The notes under the pieces: generated by a model
What the model saw: only the letters and a program-made list of their open reading frames with translations
Told to the model about the DNA's origin: nothing
Database searches by the model: none
Origin: Caldifarciminota bacterium
GTDB taxonomy: Bacteria; WOR-3; Hydrothermia; UBA1063; CAJXJZ01
Reading direction: 5' to 3'
NCBI GenBank assembly: GCA_027073945.1
Contig: JALTEL010000263.1
Span: 1-24,390 of the forward strand
DNA: 24,390 bases
Made by a program: the position numbers and the translations under genes
Shown: piece by piece, positions 16,191 through 23,362 of the stretch
Layout: each line of letters begins with the position of its first letter
How positions within the stretch are numbered: position 1 is the stretch's first letter

Positions 16191-16993
16191 TGAACGATTA
16201 CAGGGGCGGGCTGTGCTATGGTAATGCCAGCCAGCATACCCAGTGCCCCGATAAGACTCCCATTTGTAAATGTGGAAGCACTGAGTCCTCCGTAAACCGC
16301 ACCAATTTCTAACAGATATTTTCCGGAAAGACCGGCTCCGTTCTCGTCTGTAAAGGTATTCGCAGGTATTACACAGGTGGTATCCTTGACTGTGGTATTG
16401 TATTTTGTAACTGTTCCTGATGTATCGACGAATTGCACCATAACCAAATACTTGGATGCAGAGTCGCTCTTGCTCCAGTTCACGTTTATATCCGCAAGTG
16501 AATCCACACTTAATAAAGTATCACTGATGCTAACTATGGAAAACTGTCCCGGCAGATAGACATACCCGTCTGCATTTGTACTGTCCGGAGTTTCTATATG
16601 AAAATTGTATTTTTTCAGTGTTTGTAATTGTGTGGGAGCTGACATATAAAAGCCCCCTGTTTCATGCTTAAGTGAAATGGTATCAATTGTAACCGAAGCG
16701 TCAGTGACAGGCTCCAGCGAAGCAGGCAAATCCGGCAAATTCAAGTTGCCTGAAGAATCAATGGAAGGGGGCTCTAATTGAGGAATATCGTTTATGTTAA
16801 ACCCGTCAATTGTCGTTCGTGCAACCAGTGTATATAGCTGATTCATATTTGCCTTTGAACCACTCAGGACTGTTGCGACCTCACCCGAAACAACAAGCTG
16901 TTTGAATGTGTTTTTTGCACAGTTAGAGGATATGAGCAGCAATGCTCCTGCAATTGCAATTATATTTATGTACACTGTATTTTTTATCTTCAT
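16187..16993 (-). CDS. Probable lipoprotein or secreted protein with Ig/FN3-like domain (268 aa)
   Basis: Function is not recognised. A basic start and hydrophobic helix (about 8-21) lead to LLISSNCAKN, a lipoprotein-like signal with Asn rather than Gly/Ala/Ser just before the cysteine, so lipidation is likely but not canonical. A beta-rich region follows (about 85-150: DASVTIDTISL, then GYVYLPGQFSIVSI). It looks like the carrier-type domain of large surface lipoproteins of the DUF4249 kind, though that is weak. Then comes an FN3-like stretch (about 165-225) with INVNWSKSDSASKYLVMVQFVD. The protein is rich in Thr, Ser and Asp, typical of exported proteins. GGAGGAG precedes the ATG closely. 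It is the first gene of the operon with rtcB, and its TGA overlaps the rtcB GTG start. Confidence 0.75.
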   Translation of the reverse strand: MKIKNTVYINIIAIAGALLLISSNCAKNTFKQLVVSGEVATVLSGSKANMNQLYTLVARTTIDGFNINDIPQLEPPSIDSSGNLNLPDLPASLEPVTDASVTIDTISLKHETGGFYMSAPTQLQTLKKYNFHIETPDSTNADGYVYLPGQFSIVSISDTLLSVDSLADINVNWSKSDSASKYLVMVQFVDTSGTVTKYNTTVKDTTCVIPANTFTDENGAGLSGKYLLEIGAVYGGLSASTFTNGSLIGALGMLAGITIAQPAPVIVQ

Positions 16994-17020
16994 ATTTCTC
17001 CTCCTTGTTTAATGTACAAT

Positions 17021-17049
17021 ATTATAAAACAAAATCTTTGCAAACACAA
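17021..17049 (-). promoter_or_regulatory. Promoter of the lipoprotein-rtcB-pdp operon
   Basis: On the minus strand, TTGTGT (17049-17044), a 17-base spacer and a perfect TATAAT (17026-17021) give a start near 17014. The leader of about 20 bases contains AAGGAGGAG before the ATG at 16993. Its -35 is directly adjacent to that of the divergent trmFO promoter. Confidence 0.6.
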
Positions 17050-17066
17050 GGTAAAGACTTTAAAAT
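17038..17066 (+). promoter_or_regulatory. Promoter of the trmFO-xerC operon
   Basis: TTGCAA (17038-17043), a 17-base spacer and TAAAAT (17061-17066) are followed by seven bases and the ATG at 17074. Transcription would start on that ATG. The -35 hexamers of this and the divergent promoter touch end to end (17038-17043 and 17044-17049), so two RNA polymerases could not bind at once. Confidence 0.5.
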
Positions 17067-17073
17067 GTGTAAT

Positions 17074-18375
17074 ATGGCAGATGTTGTTATTATAGGAGGT
17101 GGACTTGCAGGCTCTGAGGCGGCCTTATACCTTGCAAATCGTGGTGTTTCTGTTGCGCTTTATGAGCAAAGGCCTGGTATTATGCCTGCAAGTCATAAGA
17201 CTGGAGAATTTGCAGAAATAGTTTGCAGCAATTCACTTCGCTCTGTTGAACTCACCAATGCTCATGGCCTTTTAAAAGCCGAGCTTGAAATTATGGGTTC
17301 AGCGTTGCTGGAAATAGCAAAGGACACGGCAATAGGAGAGGGAAAATCTTTAATAGTAGATAGAAAGAAATTTTCAGAAGCTGTTACAGCACTTGTGGAA
17401 AGTAATGCCAAAATCACGGTCCTAAGAGAGAAAATAAATGATATAAACGCTGGTATTCCGACTATAATAGCCACGGGCCCGCTTACAGATGGTGTATTTG
17501 CTCTGAATCTGCAGAGTTTTTTAGGTCAGGAGTTTATATATTTTTATGATGCACTTGCTCCAATAGTAGATGCTGCCACTATTGATTATAATAAAACATA
17601 TTTTAAGGACAGGCATGGCTTAAATGATGATGTTTATCTTAATGCCCCTCTTGACAGGGAAGAATATGAAAAATTTTACACCACATTGAGGGATTCTGAC
17701 AGAGCCAGCGTGCATGAATTTGACAGGAATATACCGTATTTTGAAGCCTGCATGCCTGTTGAAGTTATGGCTTCTCGGGGTAAGGATACTTTGAGGTTCG
17801 GTCCTCTCTCTCCCAGGGGTCTGAATAGTGCAAAGCACGGCAGAAGACCCCATGCAGTTATTCAGCTCAGGGCAGAAAACAGAGAGCGTACAATGTACTC
17901 TCTGGTTGGATTTCAGACAAGGTTGAAATATGGCGCACAAAAGGCATTGATAAATTCTATCCCGGGACTGGAGCATGCCGAAATATTAAGATATGGCCAG
18001 ATACACAGAAATACTTATATAAATAGCCCCGATCTGCTTCGCCCCTGGCTTTCTCTTAAAAAACAGCCTAATATTTTTATAGCAGGGCAGCTTACAGGGA
18101 CGGAAGGCTATGTTGAGGCGATAATGGGAGGGCTCGTAGCAGGTATAAATCTGGAGAGATTTATAAAAGGACTCAGCCCTGCATATCCTCCTTGCACAAC
18201 TATGACTGGAGCCTTATTAAAGTACATATCCACCCCCACAGAACATTTTTCGCCTATGAATGCAAATTTCGGTTTAATCACAGATATTCCCGATAGTATT
18301 AAAGGGTTTAATAGAAAGGTGTACAAAAAAGAGCAAGCGCTCAGGGATATACAAATATGGATGAAAAGTATGTAG
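17074..18375 (+). CDS. trmFO: Folate- and FAD-dependent tRNA uracil-54 C5-methyltransferase TrmFO (433 aa)
   Basis: TrmFO makes 5-methyluridine at tRNA position 54 using methylene-tetrahydrofolate and FADH2. The protein opens with the FAD-binding IIGGGLAGSEAALYLA. It has both conserved cysteine sites, EIVCSNSLRS and FEACMPVEVM, which correspond to Cys53 and Cys226 of the Bacillus subtilis enzyme. VGFQTRLKYGAQK, RYGQIHRNTYINSP, GQLTGTEGYVEAIMGGLVAGIN and the C-terminal MNANFGL block also match. Length is normal (about 435). The frame is open back to 16942, and an ATG occurs at 17065. I choose 17074 because the -10 box overlaps 17065 and the predicted transcript begins at 17074; no Shine-Dalgarno sequence supports any start. 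The gene is first in the operon with xerC, the same order as gid-codV in Firmicutes. Confidence 0.95.
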   Translation: MADVVIIGGGLAGSEAALYLANRGVSVALYEQRPGIMPASHKTGEFAEIVCSNSLRSVELTNAHGLLKAELEIMGSALLEIAKDTAIGEGKSLIVDRKKFSEAVTALVESNAKITVLREKINDINAGIPTIIATGPLTDGVFALNLQSFLGQEFIYFYDALAPIVDAATIDYNKTYFKDRHGLNDDVYLNAPLDREEYEKFYTTLRDSDRASVHEFDRNIPYFEACMPVEVMASRGKDTLRFGPLSPRGLNSAKHGRRPHAVIQLRAENRERTMYSLVGFQTRLKYGAQKALINSIPGLEHAEILRYGQIHRNTYINSPDLLRPWLSLKKQPNIFIAGQLTGTEGYVEAIMGGLVAGINLERFIKGLSPAYPPCTTMTGALLKYISTPTEHFSPMNANFGLITDIPDSIKGFNRKVYKKEQALRDIQIWMKSM

Positions 18376-19241
18376 ACATGTTTCTCGGTTATCTTGTTAA
18401 GGAAAGAAATTACTCGTTTAATACTGTTCAGGCTTACAGGAATGATATACTGCAGTTTAAAGAATTTCTTTCGGATTTTCAAGGGGTACAGAGTTTTAAG
18501 TCAGCTACAAGGTCTGACGGAAAGAAATTCGTAGAAACCCTGATTCGCTACGGAATGAGGCCTTCCAGTATAGGGAGAAAACTGTCAAGTCTCCGAACTT
18601 TTTATAAATTTTTGAAGGCTGAAAATCTGGTAAGTCGGACACCTTTCCTGGCTGTTCATAACCCTAAAATCAGGAAGAATATACCTGATGTTGTATCAGA
18701 AAAGAAAATGCTTGAATTGCTGGAGAAATGGCATCCTGTTAAGGAAATTGAGAGGAGAAACAAGGCAATCGTGGAACTCCTGTACTCTTCGGGTCTGAGA
18801 GTTTCCGAGCTCATAAGTGTAAAAAGGAAGGACATTGATTATGAAAACAGGACAATACGGGTTGTTGGAAAGGGGAACAAGGAAAGAATAGTTCTTTTCG
18901 GAGAAAAAGCCAGTCAGGCAATTGGCCTGTATATGCACTCTAAGAGGATTAAGGATTCGCCTTATATTTTTACTTCTACCACCGGAAAACCCATAACAAG
19001 AAGGGCTGTGTGGTCAATGATAAAAAAAGTATTTGAGCAAATGAGTATGCTGTACGGCATACATCCACATACTCTCAGGCATTCCTTTGCCACACATCTT
19101 TTAAACCACGGCGCAGACCTCATGAGTATAAAAGAATTATTAGGGCATTCAAGTATAAAAACAACCAGCATTTACACCAATGTCTCCTTGCAGGAGATAA
19201 AAAGAGTGTACAGAAAAACCCACCCGAGGGCTGGTAGTTGA
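18357..19241 (+). CDS. xerC: Tyrosine recombinase XerC/XerD type (294 aa)
   Basis: This is a site-specific recombinase that resolves chromosome dimers at dif during replication. The N-terminal SAM-like core-binding domain is at about 1-85 (FLGYLVKERNYSFNTVQAYRNDI). The catalytic residues are all present: Arg in SGLRVSEL, Lys in GKGNKER, HTLRHSFATHLL (His and Arg), LLGHSSIKTT (His), and the nucleophile Tyr in SIYTNV. Length is typical (about 295). The ATG at 18357 lies inside the 3' end of trmFO (19-base overlap). A later in-frame ATG at 18378, three bases after the trmFO stop, would remove seven residues and is less likely given family length. Synteny with trmFO supports a housekeeping Xer rather than an integron or phage integrase. 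No partner xer or dif site is seen here. Confidence 0.92.
   Translation: MDEKYVDMFLGYLVKERNYSFNTVQAYRNDILQFKEFLSDFQGVQSFKSATRSDGKKFVETLIRYGMRPSSIGRKLSSLRTFYKFLKAENLVSRTPFLAVHNPKIRKNIPDVVSEKKMLELLEKWHPVKEIERRNKAIVELLYSSGLRVSELISVKRKDIDYENRTIRVVGKGNKERIVLFGEKASQAIGLYMHSKRIKDSPYIFTSTTGKPITRRAVWSMIKKVFEQMSMLYGIHPHTLRHSFATHLLNHGADLMSIKELLGHSSIKTTSIYTNVSLQEIKRVYRKTHPRAGS
19226..19240 (+). promoter_or_regulatory. Ribosome-binding site and TTG start of the flippase-like gene
   Basis: GAGGG (19226-19230) lies seven bases before a TTG at 19238, which itself overlaps the xerC TGA (TTGA). No ATG is available near the N-terminal membrane segment, so the TTG is the best start. Confidence 0.6.
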
Positions 19242-20215
19242 AAAAGAAAAATCTTCTGATTGTCCTGGGCTTTATTATAAGTATATTTTTTATCTATCTG
19301 GCTTTTAAATCCATTGATTTCAAGAAGGTATGGCTTACATTAAAAAACTTTAATTTATGGTATACATTCCTGGGTATACTTGCCTTTGTCCTGGCCAATG
19401 CCATAAGAGGCTACAGATGGCAATTGATGCTTAAACCGATTAAAAAAACGGGTATCATCTCTTCAATAACTGCAATTTTCATTGATATTCTGGGGAACAA
19501 TATACTGCCTGCAAGGGTCGGAGATCTGTGGCGTGTAGCCTTTTTAAAGCAAAAAGAGGGCATTTCTGCAACAACAAGTGCAAGCGCTCTTGTGCTGGAG
19601 CGTCTGCTTGATGCATTGGTAATTGTAATTTTTGCGGCTGTTGGTCAGTACGTATTTCAAGAGGTACCATCTTCACTGCGTAAGGGTGGTATATATTTCC
19701 TGATTGGCATAATAGGTCTTGGTCTTATTTTCTTTGTCGTCTATATGGTATATGAGAGGAAGTTAAAACACAGGGAAACAAAGTTTGTGGAAAGAGTTGA
19801 AAAGGTAGTAAGGGCACTGCATTTTTTCAGAGAGTCAAAATTGATTACCGGTATTTCGATAATATCAATTGTTTCATGGGCAATAGAAGCCCTGAGTTAC
19901 TATTATTTTTTGAAGGCGTTTGGGTACGTAGGGCCCAGGTCGCTTGCATTAATCGTTCTTGTTGCAGTTAATATAGGTGTATCCATTCCTTCGGCTCCGG
20001 GGTATTTCGGAGTTTACGAGTATTCTGTCCTACTTGCTTTTTATGCGTATGGCCTTCCAAAGGAAATGGGTGTTACATATGCCTTTATATCTCATGCGCT
20101 GCGCTATTTAACAGGAACAATTACAGGATTGCTGCTTGGTTCAAGGGTTTATCTCATTCCCACAGGACAGGTTATAAAGGAACTTGAAAAAGAAGAGAAA
20201 CAAATCAAAGATTAA
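19238..20215 (+). CDS. Flippase-like integral membrane protein, UPF0104/TIGR00374 family (325 aa)
   Basis: This is a polytopic membrane protein with about eight hydrophobic segments. It carries the family hallmarks NNILPARVGDLWRV (about 87-100), LVLERLLDALVIVIF, and PSAPGYFGVYEYSV near the sixth or seventh span. The family (AglD/YbhN/MprF transmembrane domain) is linked to flipping of lipids or lipid-linked sugars across the inner membrane, but most members lack a defined substrate. There is no lysyl-transferase domain, so this is not full MprF. It is the third gene of the trmFO-xerC operon, joined by a TTGA overlap. In Firmicutes hslVU occupies this place after xerC. The C terminus is highly charged (KELEKEEKQIKD) and cytoplasmic. 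Confidence 0.85.
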   Translation: MKKKNLLIVLGFIISIFFIYLAFKSIDFKKVWLTLKNFNLWYTFLGILAFVLANAIRGYRWQLMLKPIKKTGIISSITAIFIDILGNNILPARVGDLWRVAFLKQKEGISATTSASALVLERLLDALVIVIFAAVGQYVFQEVPSSLRKGGIYFLIGIIGLGLIFFVVYMVYERKLKHRETKFVERVEKVVRALHFFRESKLITGISIISIVSWAIEALSYYYFLKAFGYVGPRSLALIVLVAVNIGVSIPSAPGYFGVYEYSVLLAFYAYGLPKEMGVTYAFISHALRYLTGTITGLLLGSRVYLIPTGQVIKELEKEEKQIKD

Positions 20216-20262
20216 AAGCAGAACGCCTCGCTGAGGCATTTGGAGCCGCCTTCACTTTTAAT
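20211..20262 (+). terminator. Candidate terminator hairpin after the trmFO operon
   Basis: ATTAAAAG (20211-20218) is the perfect inverse of CTTTTAAT (20255-20262), with GAA/TTC continuing the stem after a small bulge. Inside is a second hairpin, GCCTC-GCT-GAGGC (20225-20237). The outer 3' arm runs into TTTTAATTTTAT. The structure begins within the stop codon of the flippase-like gene and lies between convergent genes, so it could end transcription from either side. The short inner stem has no U-tract of its own, so the call is moderate. The rest of the 131-base gap up to 20346 shows nothing I recognise. Confidence 0.4.
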
Positions 20263-20346
20263 TTTATCATAAGGGACTATGCCAATACAGCTATCAGCAG
20301 GGCACTGACGGTGAAAAATTCTTTTAACTTATACCTTCAAATTAAT

Positions 20347-20865
20347 TTATTTTATTATATATGTAAAGTAGATGCTTGCACTGTACAAAGTATTAGCAGT
20401 ATCTGTCTCTATTTTTATGCTGTCAATCATGAAAAAGGCATCCTGTCCTTCCTGCGTAGTGATATAATATGAATGGTTTACGAGCGGTTTATCCACTGTC
20501 CACATGTCCGACTGAGTTGCAGTATCCGGGGTAATTCCTGATATATTTACAGAAGCCGCATTTTGTAGGTCAATATTGCCAAGGTCTATAAGCTTTTTTG
20601 TGGAATCTCCCCATTGATAGTGCATAATTGCCGGTGCAGGTTGTCCGCTATTCCACCATGGCTCAATACCCATATCCTGTATGCTGTCATTTGTGGATAC
20701 ACCTGCTGAAAAATCAAATCCACGTCTGGACGCATCACCATGTATGTCGTCCAAAATCATTGCCCCACTTTTATACTGTGTTCCTGAGTTGGTACTTGTG
20801 CTTGTCTTCTGGCAGGATACTGTCAGAAGAATCATTATTGTTGCAGCAATTGCTACGTTTTTCAT
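20347..20865 (-). CDS. Small probable lipoprotein of unknown function (172 aa)
   Basis: Function is not recognised. MKNVAIAATIMILLTVSCQK is a lipoprotein signal peptide whose lipobox TVSC would be cleaved before Cys18; this is followed by a Ser/Thr-rich linker (KTSTSTNSGTQ). The mature part (about 30-172) is acidic and beta-rich, with a tryptophan pair (EPWWNSG) and a C-terminal strand pair SASIYFTYIIK. I see no repeats or catalytic motif. AAAGGAGG lies six bases before the ATG, and a separate promoter precedes the gene. It therefore looks monocistronic, lying 63 bases downstream of radC on the same strand. Confidence 0.75.
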   Translation of the reverse strand: MKNVAIAATIMILLTVSCQKTSTSTNSGTQYKSGAMILDDIHGDASRRGFDFSAGVSTNDSIQDMGIEPWWNSGQPAPAIMHYQWGDSTKKLIDLGNIDLQNAASVNISGITPDTATQSDMWTVDKPLVNHSYYITTQEGQDAFFMIDSIKIETDTANTLYSASIYFTYIIK

Positions 20866-20888
20866 AAAAGCCTCCTTTTATAATTTTT

Positions 20889-20916
20889 ATTATAAAGTAT
20901 AAGGTGTAAAATTCAA
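20889..20916 (-). promoter_or_regulatory. Promoter of the 172-aa lipoprotein gene
   Basis: On the minus strand, TTGAAT (20916-20911), a 16-base spacer and a perfect TATAAT (20894-20889) give a start near 20882. The leader of about 17 bases carries AAAGGAGG. It lies in the 63-base gap after radC. Confidence 0.55.
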
Positions 20917-20928
20917 AATGTATATGAA

Positions 20929-21597
20929 TTAATCCGTAAAAATAATCCCGTTTTCCTGCATGCTGAAGTATCCCTTTCTGGAAATGATAATATGGTCAAA
21001 AACTTTTATGCCCAGTATTTTCCCTGCCTCAACAAGCTGTTTTGTAACGGATATGTCTTCTCTGCTTGGTTTAAGAGAGCCTGACGGATGATTATGAACC
21101 AAAATTACAGAAGCGGCTCTTTCTGCAATGGGGTCAGCGAACACTTCTCTCGGATGAACAAGGCTCTGGTCCAGCAAGCCTACGGTAACGATTCTGTTTC
21201 CAAGCACTTCTCCTGCCCCATTCATGGAAATACAGACGAAGTATTCCTGTTTTCTGTCTTTTAAAAAATCAATGAGGGGAAGTACATCCCCGGGTTTTGT
21301 TATTTTAACGATATCTTTTATTAGGTATCTTCTTGCAAGTTCAAATGCAGCCAGTATCTGGCAGATTTTTGCATCCCCCATACCTTTAATTTTTTTAAGG
21401 CTTTCATAGCTCAGATTGTTGAAATTCTGCTTTATTTCTTTATTTATATCTCCGGAGAGCCGGAGAACATCCCTGCCCTTTATTCCCTTACCTATAATTG
21501 CAGCTATTAATTCTACGTCGGACAAAGAAGACGCCCCTCTGGACTTGAGCTTTTCTCTTGGACGCTCAAAACCCGGAATACTGCTTATTCTTCTCAT
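20929..21597 (-). CDS. radC: RadC/JAB1-MPN domain protein (222 aa)
   Basis: This is a member of the RadC family, historically linked to DNA repair but of uncertain biochemical role. The N-terminal part contains SDVELIAAIIGKG and a helix-hairpin-helix (LKKIKGMGDAKICQI, about 67-81). The C-terminal JAB/MPN+ metalloprotease-like domain carries the full metal set HNHPSGSLKPSRED (His168, His170, Ser178, Asp181) and ends FDHIIISRKGYFSM. Length is normal (about 225). Its ATG follows the riboflavin synthase TAA after one base (TAA-T-ATG), with no clear ribosome-binding site, so translation is probably coupled. It is the last gene of the PorV-like/trpS/ribE operon. Confidence 0.93.
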   Translation of the reverse strand: MRRISSIPGFERPREKLKSRGASSLSDVELIAAIIGKGIKGRDVLRLSGDINKEIKQNFNNLSYESLKKIKGMGDAKICQILAAFELARRYLIKDIVKITKPGDVLPLIDFLKDRKQEYFVCISMNGAGEVLGNRIVTVGLLDQSLVHPREVFADPIAERAASVILVHNHPSGSLKPSREDISVTKQLVEAGKILGIKVFDHIIISRKGYFSMQENGIIFTD

Positions 21598-21598
21598 A

Positions 21599-22186
21599 TT
21601 AAGCCCTCTGACTCATAATTCTGTCAATGTATTTCCCTATAATATCAAATTCCAGATTTACAATGTCCCCTGTTTTACGCCGTTTTAAGTTTGTAACTGA
21701 CAGAGTGTGTGGTATAACTTTCACCTGAAAGCTTGACACATGTATGCTATTCACTGTCAGTGAAATACCATCAACAGCGATTGAGCCTTTTACAATAATG
21801 TATTTATTATAAGCAGGAGGAAATTTAATGTTTATAGTTCTTGATAACCTGTCCTTTTTTATGCCGGTTATTCTTCCAGTTGCATCAACGTGGCCCTGCA
21901 CAATATGGCCTCCCATAAAAGAGTCCGGACGCATGGCATGCTCCAGATTTACCCATTGACCGACTCTCAGGTGATTTTTAAATTTGGTTACATTAAGGGT
22001 TTCATCGGATAGAAAAAAGAGCAATTCCCCGTTATCTGCCTTTTCAACCGTAAGGCACACACCGTCCACTGCCACGGAGTCTCCGCGAACTGCGGAGATT
22101 GAAGTGGAAACCCATATTCGTCTTTCTGTTTGAGCGGATATAATCTTTGTTATTTTACCTTCTTCTTCAATTATACCCGTGAACAT
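21599..22186 (-). CDS. ribE: Riboflavin synthase, alpha type (195 aa)
   Basis: This enzyme dismutates two 6,7-dimethyl-8-ribityllumazine molecules into riboflavin and the pyrimidinedione precursor. The two tandem lumazine-binding barrels are clear. Barrel one starts MFTGIIEEEGKI and has VAVDGVCLTV, then GGHIVQGHVDATG opens barrel two, which repeats IAVDGISLTV. Length is typical (about 200-215). No other rib gene is in the window, and no FMN riboswitch is visible upstream of it or of the operon. The ATG follows the trpS TGA after one base (TGA-T-ATG) without a Shine-Dalgarno sequence. The naming ribE versus ribC varies between species. Confidence 0.95.
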   Translation of the reverse strand: MFTGIIEEEGKITKIISAQTERRIWVSTSISAVRGDSVAVDGVCLTVEKADNGELLFFLSDETLNVTKFKNHLRVGQWVNLEHAMRPDSFMGGHIVQGHVDATGRITGIKKDRLSRTINIKFPPAYNKYIIVKGSIAVDGISLTVNSIHVSSFQVKVIPHTLSVTNLKRRKTGDIVNLEFDIIGKYIDRIMSQRA

Positions 22187-22187
22187 A

Positions 22188-23345
22188 TCAATAGTCTATG
22201 TGCATTTTTTCTCTTACCAATCTCAGAGTATTATCCGCCTGCTCTCTTGCCTTTATGTCTCCCTGCTTCAGTATATCCCATATAACATCTTTCTTTTGCT
22301 CAAATTCTACTCTGCTTTCACGCAGAGGCTCCATAAAATCGTTCATAAGACTGTATATTTCCATTTTACATTGAACACAACCACGCTTTCCTGCCTTGCA
22401 CTCCTGCTCAATGCTATTGACATTTTCCCTGTTGAATATCTTATGATAATGGAAAATAGGGCAACCTTCGGGATGCCCCGGGTCAGTTTTTTTAATACGA
22501 GCAGGGTCTGTGTAAGATGACATTATTTTTTTCTTGAGGCTGTTTTGGGGCTCTGCAATGAAAATGGTGTTTCTATAAGACTTTGACATTTTTCTTCCGT
22601 CAGTACCGGGTACTTTAGGAAACTCGGATAGCAGCACTTCAGGGATTGGAAAAACCTCACCGTAAATCTTGTTGAATCTTTTCGCTATTTCTCTTGTAAG
22701 TTCAAGGTGCGGCAACTGGTCTTTTCCTATTGGGACAGCGTGCGCCCTGTAAATTAAAATGTCCACGGCCTGGAGGATGGGGTATCCCAGAAAACCGTAG
22801 TTGACAATGCTTCCGTATGGTAGTTCTTCGCTTTCATTTTTAAACAATTCCTCGTGAAAAAGTTCGAGTATTCGTTCTTTGATTTTACCTTTCAACACAT
22901 CCTCTCTTGTTTCCTTTTCTATAAGCAAGGCTTCTGCCAGCCCCTCGGCTATGAGGTTCATGGTCTTTTTCTCTTTTTTCAATTTAAGCACTTCTTTTTC
23001 TGCAACATATTCCTTTAGTGTAGGATTTCTGAGAAGGCGTGAAAGACTTACTATCATTGAGAAGAGAATATGCAGCTCTGCATGCTGCTTGATATGCGAT
23101 TGAACAAAAATACTTGATTTCTCGGGAGATATCCCGGAAATAAGCCAGTCTATTACCATATCTTCTATGTCTTTTTTCAAATTTTCAGTTTCTGTATGCT
23201 TTGTTGTCAATGCGTGCCAGTCTGCAACTTCAAAGAAGCATTCGTACTCGTTCTGAAGCCTGTTCCAGTTATTCAATACGCCGAACAGATGTCCTATATG
23301 CAGCCTTCCTGTTGGTCTATTACCGGATAGAATGCGTTTTTTCAT
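22188..23345 (-). CDS. trpS: Tryptophanyl-tRNA synthetase with Fe-S-type cysteine motif and extra insert (385 aa)
   Basis: This class Ic synthetase charges tRNA-Trp. HIGH is intact within GRLHIGHLFG (His16-His19), KMSKS is at 252-256 (GTDGRKMSKS), and YGFLGYPILQAVDILIY is the conserved core. It is about 55 residues longer than usual (about 330), owing to a highly charged, probably helical insert at about 115-175 between RNPTLKEYV and YGFLGYP. Cys295, Cys316, Cys323 and Cys326 form C-x20-C-x6-C-x2-C. This is close to the C-x22-C-x6-C-x2-C set that binds a [4Fe-4S] cluster in Thermotoga maritima TrpRS, near the anticodon-recognition side. The start is set by AAGGAGGAAAG before the ATG. The gene lies 17 bases after the PorV-like gene. 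No T-box leader is visible. Confidence 0.95.
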   Translation of the reverse strand: MKKRILSGNRPTGRLHIGHLFGVLNNWNRLQNEYECFFEVADWHALTTKHTETENLKKDIEDMVIDWLISGISPEKSSIFVQSHIKQHAELHILFSMIVSLSRLLRNPTLKEYVAEKEVLKLKKEKKTMNLIAEGLAEALLIEKETREDVLKGKIKERILELFHEELFKNESEELPYGSIVNYGFLGYPILQAVDILIYRAHAVPIGKDQLPHLELTREIAKRFNKIYGEVFPIPEVLLSEFPKVPGTDGRKMSKSYRNTIFIAEPQNSLKKKIMSSYTDPARIKKTDPGHPEGCPIFHYHKIFNRENVNSIEQECKAGKRGCVQCKMEIYSLMNDFMEPLRESRVEFEQKKDVIWDILKQGDIKAREQADNTLRLVREKMHIDY

Positions 23346-23362
23346 ATCTTTCCTCCTTGGTA

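Noticed and set aside
20216..20346. Possible small RNA or tRNA-like gene in the gap after the flippase-like gene
   Set aside because: The inverted repeat can be drawn as a hairpin, but there is no acceptor or anticodon arm set and no promoter-like element in the gap, so a terminator is the simpler reading.
22187..22260. FMN riboswitch for riboflavin synthase, or T-box for trpS
   Set aside because: ribE follows the trpS stop by one base, so no leader exists. The operon's first gene appears leaderless and trpS has only a 17-base gap, leaving no room for either structure.
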